Assembly (NCBI RefSeq): GCF_008107725.1
Contig: NZ_VIRN01000064.1
Coordinates: 248,001-312,000, forward strand
From: Marinobacter sp. BW6
GTDB taxonomy: Bacteria > Pseudomonadota > Gammaproteobacteria > Pseudomonadales > Oleiphilaceae
Reading direction: 5' to 3'
DNA length: 64,000 nucleotides
The notes beneath the pieces were generated by a model that was not told the origin of the DNA, made no database searches, and saw only the letters and a list, made by a program, of their open reading frames with translations. A program made the position numbers and the translations under genes. Shown here in pieces: positions 33,867 to 41,251 of the stretch. Numbering within the stretch: the stretch's first letter is position 1; every line of letters begins with the position of its first letter.

Positions 33867-34910
33867 ATGCCGTTTATCAACGAACGGCTGGAAGCCAATC
33901 GGGAAACCATTGAAAAGAATCGGGCCGCCTCAGGCCCGGTTCGTGCTTCCCGGTTCCGCTTCGAGCCCGAGGCCGTGATGGCCAGACTGCGGGAAAATAT
34001 CGTCGGCCAGGATGAGGCCCTGGCCGCCATGGAATCCATGCTGGTGCGGGTGAAAGCCGATATCGGCGAGGACAGCCGGCCGCTGGCGGTGCATCTGTTC
34101 CTGGGTCCCACCGGCGTGGGCAAAACCGAAACCGTGCGCCTCATTGCCGAAGCCATCCACGGTAATCGCGATGGCCTGTGCCGTATCGACATGAACACCC
34201 TGGCCCAGGAGCATTACGCCGCTGCCCTGACCGGTGCACCGCCGGGCTACGTGGGCAGTAAGGAAGGCCACAGCCTGTTTGATCTGGACAAGGTACAGGG
34301 CTCCTTCAGCAAACCCGGCATTGTGTTGTTTGATGAAATCGAGAAAGCCAGCAAGGAAGTGGTGCGCACGCTGCTGAACGTGCTGGACACCGGTCGGCTG
34401 GTGTTTCCCTCCGGTAACCGCGAGATCGACTTCCGCAACACCCTGATCTTCATGACCAGCAACGCCGGTGCGCTGGATGCGGAGGCGCATGAGCAGAACT
34501 ACCAGCGGGGCTGGCGCCGCTGGCTCCGGTTATCAGCCGGCAACGGCGAGGCCATTCGCGATACCGCCCTGCGCCGGCACTTTGACCCGGAATTCCTCAA
34601 CCGGATTGATCAGATCCTCACCTTCAACCGACTTACCGACAACTGGCTGGAAGCCCTGCTGGACATTGAGCTGGCGGGCCTCAATCGCCGGTTGTCCAGA
34701 AAGCACGCCGAGCTGTCGCTGTCGCCTGAGCTGCGAGAGGAACTGTGCCGTGGCTACGACGCTCGCTATGGGGCCCGGGAACTGCTGCGGGCTTTTCGCC
34801 AGCGGCTGGAACCCGCCGTTGCCCGGGCGTTGTTGGCGTATCCGGACTGTCGCCGGTTTGAAGCCGGCCTGCAGGGCAGGAAGGTCACGGTGCACCAATA
34901 CGTCGAATGA
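33867..34910 (+). CDS. amiB: AmiB-type AAA+ ATPase (Clp/Hsp100-like), amidase-associated
   Basis: 347 residues, one AAA+ module of the ClpA/B C-terminal type. Walker A GPTGVGKT (80-87), a pore loop GYVG (127-130), Walker B VLFDE (153-157), sensor 1 in IFMTSNAG, an arginine finger near FDPEFLNRID and sensor 2 in YGARELLR. No N-domain and no ClpP-binding loop is evident. The position matches amiB in the P. aeruginosa amidase operon, whose role is poorly defined; a chaperone for amidase or transporter is plausible. The last codons are part of the regulatory element before fmdA. No amiC, amiR or amiS lies nearby. Confidence 0.85.
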   Translation: MPFINERLEANRETIEKNRAASGPVRASRFRFEPEAVMARLRENIVGQDEALAAMESMLVRVKADIGEDSRPLAVHLFLGPTGVGKTETVRLIAEAIHGNRDGLCRIDMNTLAQEHYAAALTGAPPGYVGSKEGHSLFDLDKVQGSFSKPGIVLFDEIEKASKEVVRTLLNVLDTGRLVFPSGNREIDFRNTLIFMTSNAGALDAEAHEQNYQRGWRRWLRLSAGNGEAIRDTALRRHFDPEFLNRIDQILTFNRLTDNWLEALLDIELAGLNRRLSRKHAELSLSPELREELCRGYDARYGARELLRAFRQRLEPAVARALLAYPDCRRFEAGLQGRKVTVHQYVE

Positions 34911-34937
34911 CGTAGGCACCGGGGGCATTTCGCGAAT
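34901..34937 (+). promoter_or_regulatory. Conserved regulatory element, copy B (before fmdA)
   Basis: CGTCGAATGACGTAG (34901-34915), GGGGC at 34922-34926 and CGAAT at 34933-34937. All three blocks have the same spacing as copy A at 27691. The first block runs over the amiB stop codon, which lies at 34908-34910. It implies a separate, co-regulated promoter for fmdA-fmdB. Confidence 0.7.
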
Positions 34938-35011
34938 ACCTCACAGGGTCGGGATTTCGGATAGTAAAGCCGTTACCTAATCGTGTAAGCCAACACCAAG
35001 GAGCGCCTGCT

Positions 35012-36244
35012 ATGGCTGAAACCATTATCAAGATTGATCTGAACAAGTCGGCCTATGAGAACGACAAAATTCACAACCGCTGGCACCCGGATATTCCGCT
35101 GGTGGCCACCGTCAAGCCGGGCGACGATTTCATCGTCGAGTGCTATGACTGGACCGGCGGCCAGATCAAGAACGACGACAGCGCCGACGACGTGCGCGAT
35201 GTTGATCTCAGCCAGGTTCACTTCCTGTCGGGACCGATCGGGGTCGAGGGCGCGGAGCCGGGCGACCTGCTGGAAGTCGACATCCTCGACATCGGCACCT
35301 TCGAAGAGAGCCAGTGGGGCTTTAACGGGTTCTTCTCCAAGCAGAACGGCGGTGGCTTCCTGACCGAACACTTCCCGGAGGCCCAGAAATCCATCTGGGA
35401 CTTCAACGGCATGTTCACCAAATCCCGCCACATTCCCAACGTGGAATTTGCCGGCCTGATTCACCCGGGCCTGATCGGCTGCCTGCCCTCCAAAGAATTG
35501 CTGGACACCTGGAACAAGCGTGAGGCCGGACTGGTCGCGACCGATCCGGAGCGTGTGCCGGAACTGGCAACACTGCCCAACGGTGAGACCGCCCATATGG
35601 GCCAGATGACCGGTGACGCGGCCAAAGCTGCCGGCGCCGAAGCCGCGCGTACCGTGCCGCCACGGGAACACGGTGGCAACTGTGACATCAAGGATCTGTC
35701 CCGTGGCTCCAAGGTGTATTTCCCGGTGTACGTGGACGGGGCCGGCCTCTCCGTGGGCGACCTTCACTTCAGTCAGGGCGACGGTGAAATCACGTTCTGT
35801 GGCGCCATCGAAATGGCCGGCTGGATTCACCTGCGGGTAAACCTGATCAAGGATGGCGTGAAAAAATACGGCATCAAGAACCCGGTGTTTAAGCCCAGCC
35901 CGATCAAGCCCCGTTACGACGATTACGTGATCTTTGAGGGCATCTCGGTGGACGAGGACGGCGGCCAGCATTACCTGGACGTACACGTGGCTTATCGCCA
36001 GGCGTGTCTGAACGCCATCGAATACATGACCAAGTTCGGTTACACCAAGGCCCAGGCCTACGCAATTCTCGGCTGTGCGCCCGTGGAAGGCCACATCAGC
36101 GGCGTGGTGGATATCCCCAACGCCTGCGCCACGCTCTGGCTGCCAACGGGCATCTTCGACTTCGACATCAACCCGTCCGCTGATGGGCCCCAGAAGAAAG
36201 TCAGTGGGGGCATGGACGTACCGTTGTCGAAAGATAAGGAGTAA
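35012..36244 (+). CDS. fmdA: Formamidase
   Basis: 410 residues, FmdA/AmdA (acetamidase/formamidase) family as in Methylophilus methylotrophus FmdA. Family features include NRWHPDIPLVATVKPGDDF, PREHGGNCDIKDLSRGSKVYFPV (a likely metal-binding His/Asp set) and GCAPVEGHISGVVDIPNACATLWLP. It hydrolyses formamide to formate and ammonia. The ribosome-binding site AAGGAG precedes ATG 35012. It has its own copy of the regulatory element and is followed five bases later by fmdB. Confidence 0.95.
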   Translation: MAETIIKIDLNKSAYENDKIHNRWHPDIPLVATVKPGDDFIVECYDWTGGQIKNDDSADDVRDVDLSQVHFLSGPIGVEGAEPGDLLEVDILDIGTFEESQWGFNGFFSKQNGGGFLTEHFPEAQKSIWDFNGMFTKSRHIPNVEFAGLIHPGLIGCLPSKELLDTWNKREAGLVATDPERVPELATLPNGETAHMGQMTGDAAKAAGAEAARTVPPREHGGNCDIKDLSRGSKVYFPVYVDGAGLSVGDLHFSQGDGEITFCGAIEMAGWIHLRVNLIKDGVKKYGIKNPVFKPSPIKPRYDDYVIFEGISVDEDGGQHYLDVHVAYRQACLNAIEYMTKFGYTKAQAYAILGCAPVEGHISGVVDIPNACATLWLPTGIFDFDINPSADGPQKKVSGGMDVPLSKDKE

Positions 36245-36249
36245 TCACC

Positions 36250-36603
36250 ATGCCTGTGTATGACTACAAGTGCCGCGAGCACGGCCTGTTTAACACCCTG
36301 GCAACCATGGACGATGCCGCCAAGCCGGCAGAGTGCCCTAGCTGCAAGGCCCTGTCGCCACGGGTGATCGTACTGCCCTCGCACATTGCGGCCATGGACC
36401 CGGCCCAAAGGGCAGCTGAGGACAGGAACGAACGGTCGCGGCATGAACCGGTGTTCTCCAGCGCAGACCGGAGGGCGAATGATAAGGAGCATAGCCGTGC
36501 CTGCGGCTGTGGCTCTCCGAAGCCCGGAAAGTCCATGCTGTTTTACACCGCAGACGGGAAGAAGATGTTTCCTTCCATGCGGCCCTGGATGATCAGCCAC
36601 TGA
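36250..36603 (+). CDS. fmdB: FmdB-type zinc-ribbon protein
   Basis: 117 residues. The N-terminal MPVYDYKC opens an FmdB ribbon. The first knuckle here is Cys8-x2-His11 instead of the usual Cys-x2-Cys, and the second is CPSC near residue 33. A CGCG pair lies around 78-81. FmdB was described as a regulator next to formamidase in Methylophilus; molecular function is unclear. It is the last gene of the amide cluster, followed by a terminator. Confidence 0.85.
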   Translation: MPVYDYKCREHGLFNTLATMDDAAKPAECPSCKALSPRVIVLPSHIAAMDPAQRAAEDRNERSRHEPVFSSADRRANDKEHSRACGCGSPKPGKSMLFYTADGKKMFPSMRPWMISH

Positions 36604-36631
36604 TCGGCTGAGTAGATGCTGTCACGTGTTT

Positions 36632-36657
36632 GGCCTCCTTCATGGGGGCCTTTTTTT
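36632..36657 (+). terminator. Intrinsic terminator after fmdB
   Basis: GGCCTCC (36632-36638), loop TTCAT, GGGGGCC (36644-36650), then seven T residues. Confidence 0.8.
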
Positions 36658-36685
36658 GTGTCTGCCCACCTTGTCCCTTCCAGAT

Positions 36686-36733
36686 ATCGTGTATATAGTG
36701 TTTCCATCCTTGGTCAAATACCAGATGTAGTGA
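36686..36733 (+). promoter_or_regulatory. Two NrdR-box-like sites in helical phase, upstream of nrdA
   Basis: Compared with the NrdR consensus ACACWATATATWGTGT, 36686-36701 (ATCGTGTATATAGTGT) matches 12 of 16 positions and 36718-36733 (ATACCAGATGTAGTGA) matches 11. Their starts are 32 bp apart, about three helical turns, which is the arrangement expected for cooperative NrdR binding at nrd promoters. The promoter itself probably overlaps them. Confidence 0.6.
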
Positions 36734-36775
36734 TCAGTGCGTAACCAACTCGGTCAACGTGTGATCATCTTTGGC

Positions 36776-36930
36776 ATTCTGGTATCGGGAATCCGGTGAG
36801 ACTCCGGAACTGACGCGCAGCGGTATTGGGGAACAAGCGTGGCATCAAGACACTGGCGCAAGCCGGGAAGTCGCCACGCAAGGCCGAATCTATAGATTCA
36901 CGCCCCTGAGTCCGAAGACCTGCCAGGGAG
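36776..36930 (+). ncRNA. Cobalamin (B12) riboswitch in the nrdA leader
   Basis: The conserved core reads GGGAATCCGGTGAGACTCC (36788-36806), followed by GGAACTGACGCGCAGCGGT, then CACTGG (36851-36856), and ends with the B12 box AGTCCGAAGACCTGCC (36909-36924). These follow the known consensus for the adenosylcobalamin aptamer. A ten-base segment inside its 3' part (36905-36914) is exactly complementary to 36965-36974 downstream, which could form the alternative, expression-controlling pairing. It should lower nrdA expression when B12 is plentiful. Confidence 0.85.
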
Positions 36931-36981
36931 AAAACTGCACCTTCGCGTTTCAAGGTGAGCAGACCGGACTCAGGCCAGACT

Positions 36982-37071
36982 CGTAGGTCGGATTAGCGAA
37001 TGCGTAATCCGACATCCCTGCCTGCGCTAAGCCGCTTTCGTCGGATTACGCATTCGCTAATCCGACCTACG
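36982..37071. repeat. REP-like element, long perfect inverted repeat (copy 1)
   Basis: Arms of 32 nt at 36982-37013 and 37040-37071 are exact reverse complements around a 26-nt spacer. Each arm itself contains the short GTCGGATTA/TAATCCGAC palindrome. The same element occurs between nrdA and nrdB. Short GTAGGTCGGATTA palindromes of this kind are dispersed REP sequences in pseudomonads and relatives, thought to be moved by REP-associated (RAYT) transposases. Confidence 0.8.
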
Positions 37072-37138
37072 GTGGCGTTCCGTTTCTCTGCCTACGCGAT
37101 GGTGAAAGGATTCCAACGCGTATTCAGGAGAACACAGC

Positions 37139-39904
37139 ATGTCTGCCTCAGCCCTGGCCGAACCCCGGCCAACCTCGCACACCGATACCGAATCCCTTCA
37201 GGTCATCAAACGCAACGGCACCCTCGTGGGCTTTGACCCGTCGAAGATCAGCATTGCCGTGACCAAAGCGTTCCTGGCCGTCGAAGGTGACCAAGCCGCC
37301 GGCTCCGCCCGTATCAACGACGCGGTGCACCGTGTCACCGACCAGGTTATCCAGGCCATTGGTCGTCGCCTTAAAGCCGGCGGCAAGGTGCATATCGAAG
37401 ACATTCAGGACCAGGTGGAACTGGCTCTGATGCGGGCTGAAGAGCAGAAGGTGGCCCGGGCCTATGTGCTTTACCGGGAAGAGCATGCCCGTGAGCGTGC
37501 CCGCCATGCCCCGGTGGAGGCCCACCCGCACCTGACCGTGAAAAAGACCAGCGGCGAGATCGCTCCGTTGGATCTGGGTCTGATGAAGCTGCAGGTAGAA
37601 CAGGCGGCCACGGGGCTGGAAGGCATTGATGGTGATTCCCTGGTGGACGATGCCCTGACCAACCTTTACGACGGCATCGCCGAGGAAGACGTGCTGTCGG
37701 CCTTGATCATGACGGCCCGCAGCCGGATTGAGCGGGAGCCGGACTACAGCGCGGTCACCGCTCGTCTACTGCTGGAACAGCTGCGTCTGGAGAATGCGGC
37801 TGCCCTGGGCCTGCCTATCAGCCTGCCTCTGGCGGAGATCTACCCTCAGGCCCTGGCGGCCTTCATCGAGGCAGGTATTCGTTATGAGTTGCTGGACGAT
37901 GCACTTGCCGCTTTCGATCTGGAGCGCCTTGGCGCTGCCCTGAAACCGGAGCGTGACCTTCAATTCGGTTTTCTCGGTCTGCAAACCCTGTACGACCGGT
38001 ACTTCCTGCACTGGAACAAGGCTCGCCTGGAGCTGCCTCAGGTATTCTTCATGCGCGTCGCCATGGGCCTGGCCCTGCGCGAAGACGACCCCAATGCCCG
38101 CGCCATCGAGTTCTACAACCTGTTGTCGTCCTTTGACTACATGGCCTCCACGCCCACCCTGTTTAACAGTGGGACCCGCCATTCACAGCTGTCTTCCTGC
38201 TATCTGACTACTGTGGGTGATGACCTGGAAGACATCTACGGCGCCATCCGTGACAACGCCATGCTCTCGAAATGGGCTGGCGGCCTGGGCAACGATTGGA
38301 CTCCGGTACGGGCACTTGGCTCCCACATCAAAGGCACCAACGGCCAGAGCCAGGGCGTGGTGCCGTTCCTGAAAGTGGTGAACGACACTGCCGTGGCGGT
38401 GAACCAGGGTGGCAAGCGCAAGGGCGCCGTATGTGCCTATCTGGAAAGCTGGCATATGGATATTGAAGAGTTCCTGGAGCTGCGCAAGAACACCGGCGAC
38501 GAACGCCGCCGCACCCACGACATGAACACCGCCAACTGGGTGCCGGACCTGCTGATCGAACGCATGCGTGAAGACCGGGACTGGACCCTGTTTTCACCCA
38601 GCGATGCACCGGATCTGCACGACCTGTACGGCAACGCCTTCCGTGAACGCTACGAGCATTACGAAGCCCTGGCCGAGCAGGGCAGGATCAAGCTGTTCAA
38701 GAAAATCCCGGCCAAGCAGCTCTGGCGCAAGATGCTCACGGTGCTGTTCGAAACCGGCCACCCCTGGATCACCTTCAAGGACCCGTGCAACCTGCGCTCC
38801 CCCCAGCAGCACCGGGGCGTGGTGCACAGCTCCAACCTGTGCACGGAAATCACCCTGAATACGAGCGCTGACGAAATTGCCGTGTGCAACCTGGGTTCCG
38901 TGAACCTTGCGGCCCATATCGCCCATGGTGAGATGGATGTGCAGCGACTGGAACAAACGGTAAACACGGCCGTGCGCATGCTCGATAACGTTATCGACAT
39001 TAACTATTACGCCGTGCCCCAGGCCCGCAATTCCAACCTCAAGCATCGCCCCGTGGGGCTCGGTCTGATGGGCTTCCAGGATGCGCTCTATCAACTGGGC
39101 CTGCCGTATTCCAGCCCGGAAGCGGTGGAGTTTGCCGACGTTGCCATGGAGCAACTCAGCTACTTTGCCATCCGTGCCTCGGCTTCGCTGGCGGGTGAGC
39201 GCGGCGCCTATGAGAGCTATGAGGGCTCACTCTGGCAGCAGGGCACTCTGCCGATCGACTCCATCCACCTGTTGAAGGAAAACCGCAGGGAAGGGGACTT
39301 GTCTGTAAATACCAACGCCCGGCTAGACTGGTCCCCGGTACGCGAACTGATCGCAAAAAACGGCATGCGCAATAGCAACGTGATGGCGATTGCCCCGACT
39401 GCCACGATTTCCAACATCGTGGGTGTGTCCCAGTCTATTGAGCCGGCGTACCAGAACCTGTTCGTGAAATCGAACCTCTCCGGCGAGTTCACGGTGGTGA
39501 ATCCCTCCCTGGTCCGAGACCTCAAGGCCGAAGGCCTGTGGGACAACGTGATGGTGAACGACCTCAAATACTTCGACGGTTCCGTGCAGCAGATCGACCG
39601 TATCCCGGATGTGCTGAAAGCCCGCTACGCCACTGCCTTCGAGATCGATGCGCGATGGTTGGTGGAAGCCGCCGCCCGGCGCCAGAAATGGCTCGACCAG
39701 GCCCAGAGCCTGAACCTGTACATGGCCGAGCCCAGCGGTAAAAAGCTGGACGCCCTGTATCAGCTGGCCTGGGAGCGTGGCCTTAAGACCACCTATTACC
39801 TGCGCTCCCTGGGTGCCACCGGCGCCGAGAAAACCGCCCCGGTCGCCGCGCCGCAGCCCCAGGTGTGCAGCATCGACGATCCGGACTGCGAAGCCTGTCA
39901 GTAA
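37139..39904 (+). CDS. nrdA: Class Ia ribonucleoside-diphosphate reductase, alpha subunit, with two ATP-cones
   Basis: 921 residues, longer than E. coli NrdA (761) because of two N-terminal ATP-cone domains (about 20-110 and 127-215) as in P. aeruginosa. Catalytic elements include the substrate-side cysteine in SQLSSCYL, the active-site block NLCTEITLNT, the thiyl-radical cysteine region GAVCAYLESWHMDIEEF and the C-terminal shuttle cysteines in CSIDDPDCEACQ. It reduces NDPs to dNDPs together with NrdB. CAGGAG precedes ATG 37139. The 535-bp leader holds a fmdB terminator, NrdR-like boxes, a B12 riboswitch and a REP element. Confidence 0.96.
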   Translation: MSASALAEPRPTSHTDTESLQVIKRNGTLVGFDPSKISIAVTKAFLAVEGDQAAGSARINDAVHRVTDQVIQAIGRRLKAGGKVHIEDIQDQVELALMRAEEQKVARAYVLYREEHARERARHAPVEAHPHLTVKKTSGEIAPLDLGLMKLQVEQAATGLEGIDGDSLVDDALTNLYDGIAEEDVLSALIMTARSRIEREPDYSAVTARLLLEQLRLENAAALGLPISLPLAEIYPQALAAFIEAGIRYELLDDALAAFDLERLGAALKPERDLQFGFLGLQTLYDRYFLHWNKARLELPQVFFMRVAMGLALREDDPNARAIEFYNLLSSFDYMASTPTLFNSGTRHSQLSSCYLTTVGDDLEDIYGAIRDNAMLSKWAGGLGNDWTPVRALGSHIKGTNGQSQGVVPFLKVVNDTAVAVNQGGKRKGAVCAYLESWHMDIEEFLELRKNTGDERRRTHDMNTANWVPDLLIERMREDRDWTLFSPSDAPDLHDLYGNAFRERYEHYEALAEQGRIKLFKKIPAKQLWRKMLTVLFETGHPWITFKDPCNLRSPQQHRGVVHSSNLCTEITLNTSADEIAVCNLGSVNLAAHIAHGEMDVQRLEQTVNTAVRMLDNVIDINYYAVPQARNSNLKHRPVGLGLMGFQDALYQLGLPYSSPEAVEFADVAMEQLSYFAIRASASLAGERGAYESYEGSLWQQGTLPIDSIHLLKENRREGDLSVNTNARLDWSPVRELIAKNGMRNSNVMAIAPTATISNIVGVSQSIEPAYQNLFVKSNLSGEFTVVNPSLVRDLKAEGLWDNVMVNDLKYFDGSVQQIDRIPDVLKARYATAFEIDARWLVEAAARRQKWLDQAQSLNLYMAEPSGKKLDALYQLAWERGLKTTYYLRSLGATGAEKTAPVAAPQPQVCSIDDPDCEACQ

Positions 39905-39914
39905 GTTTTGGTGC

Positions 39915-40001
39915 CGTAGGTCGGATTAGCGCAGCGTAATCCGACAACCAAGCCAGAGTTCAGGAACTAAGTCGGATTACGCTGCGCTAGTCCGACCTAC
40001 G
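39915..40001. repeat. REP-like element, long inverted repeat (copy 2)
   Basis: Arms of 31 nt at 39915-39945 and 39971-40001 with one mismatch, spacer 25 nt. Outer sequences are the same as in copy 1; the inner part differs (GCGCAGCG against GCGAATGCG). It fills most of the gap between nrdA and nrdB and could stabilise or attenuate the nrdA-nrdB transcript. Confidence 0.8.
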
Positions 40002-40026
40002 ATGAATTGAATGTGAAGGTAAGAAA

Positions 40027-41085
40027 ATGCTCAATTGGGAAGACGATCAGATCACTCAGAATAGACCCGAAGCCCCAGCAGCCCCGGCTCCGGTCAACGT
40101 CGACGACAAACGCGTCATCAACGGCGAGACCGACATTAACCAGCTGGCGCCATTCAAGTACCCCTGGGCCTGGGAGTACTTCATGAACGCCAACAAGAAC
40201 CATTGGACGCCGCTGGACGTGAACATGGCCCAAGACGTTCACGACTACCACCACCGGCTCACCGCACCGGAAAAACATGTGTACGAGAACGTGCTGGCCT
40301 ACCTCACCACCTCCGACATCCTGGCCATGCGCAACATCGGCCTGGCGGTGATGGAGAAGATGAGCGCGCCGGAACTGCAGATCTACCAGGCCCGGCAGGT
40401 GTACGAGGAGGCCATGCACACCTGGGCCTACCAGCACTGCATCGAAACCCTGAACCTGGACCAGAGCGAGATCTACAACCGCTACCGGGTGGTGCCCGCC
40501 ATCAACGGCAAGATCCAGATCGCCAACCGAAGGCTGGACGCCGCCATGCGCCCGGACATGAACCTGCGCAACAAGGACGACCTGCAGGAATTCATCATGT
40601 CCTACCTGTTCTTCGCGGCGGTGTTCGAAGGCACCTGGTTCTACAACGGCTTCAGCCCCATCTTTGCCCTGCAGCGCCGGGGCCTGATGCGCGGCACTGG
40701 CGAACAGCTGCAGTACATCCTGCGGGACGAGGCCATGCACTTCTCCTTCGGCTTGAAGGTGGTGAACCAGATCGTAGAGGAGGAAAAAATTACTTTCGAC
40801 CCGAAAGCCGTGCGTGATATGTGGGACGAATCCGAGGCCGCCGAGAGAGCCTATGCGGACTACATCCTGCGCGATCCGATTCTCGGTTACTCGGCGGAAT
40901 ATCACAGCGAGCAGTTCCGCTTCGTGGCCAACCGCCGTGCCCGTACCGTGGGCCTGGAAGAGCCGTTCCCGGGTGCGAAGAATGTTTCGCCCTGGCTGGA
41001 CGAGCAGGCCACCCTGCGCAAGGAGAAGAACTTCTTCGAGACACGGGTGATTGAATACCAGACCGGGGCTCAGTTGGAGTGGTAG
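40027..41085 (+). CDS. nrdB: Class Ia ribonucleoside-diphosphate reductase, beta subunit
   Basis: 352 residues, all-helical diiron protein. Ligands Glu128 and His131 in YEEAMHTWAYQHCIE are followed four residues after the histidine by Tyr135, the expected radical tyrosine. EFIMSYLFFAAVFEGTWFY and LRDEAMHFSFG hold the remaining ligands. The ribosome-binding site GAAGGTAAGA precedes ATG 40027. The C-terminus that docks to NrdA is complete. It is separated from nrdA by the second REP-like repeat, but no terminator intervenes. Confidence 0.95.
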   Translation: MLNWEDDQITQNRPEAPAAPAPVNVDDKRVINGETDINQLAPFKYPWAWEYFMNANKNHWTPLDVNMAQDVHDYHHRLTAPEKHVYENVLAYLTTSDILAMRNIGLAVMEKMSAPELQIYQARQVYEEAMHTWAYQHCIETLNLDQSEIYNRYRVVPAINGKIQIANRRLDAAMRPDMNLRNKDDLQEFIMSYLFFAAVFEGTWFYNGFSPIFALQRRGLMRGTGEQLQYILRDEAMHFSFGLKVVNQIVEEEKITFDPKAVRDMWDESEAAERAYADYILRDPILGYSAEYHSEQFRFVANRRARTVGLEEPFPGAKNVSPWLDEQATLRKEKNFFETRVIEYQTGAQLEW

Positions 41086-41100
41086 CGGATTAGGCCCGGA

Positions 41101-41247
41101 GTGCAGCGAAAGGTGTCGCAAAACTCCGGGGACAACTGCCACTGCTCCATGTGCCGCAAGCTCCATGCGGCGGCTTTCCGAACTTGTGCAAAGGTACGAG
41201 TCGATTCAAAACCGGAAGTCTATGCTCTACAAGGGCTGGCTGATTAA
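41101..41247 (+). pseudogene. Remnant of a GFA-family (CENP-V/GFA zinc-binding) gene
   Basis: A 48-codon stretch from GTG 41101 encodes DNCHCSMCRKLHAAAFRT, the core zinc-binding motif of GFA-family proteins, but homology runs out within about 25 residues and the frame stops at 41247. Complete GFA proteins have about 120-150 residues and begin well before this motif. No ribosome-binding site is seen. I read it as a decayed fragment between nrdB and the convergent cyclase gene. Confidence 0.55.
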
Positions 41248-41251
41248 GACG

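Noticed and set aside
36771..36986. 71-codon plus-strand frame over the nrdA leader
   Set aside because: It coincides with the cobalamin aptamer; the conservation there is that of RNA, and there is no ribosome-binding site.
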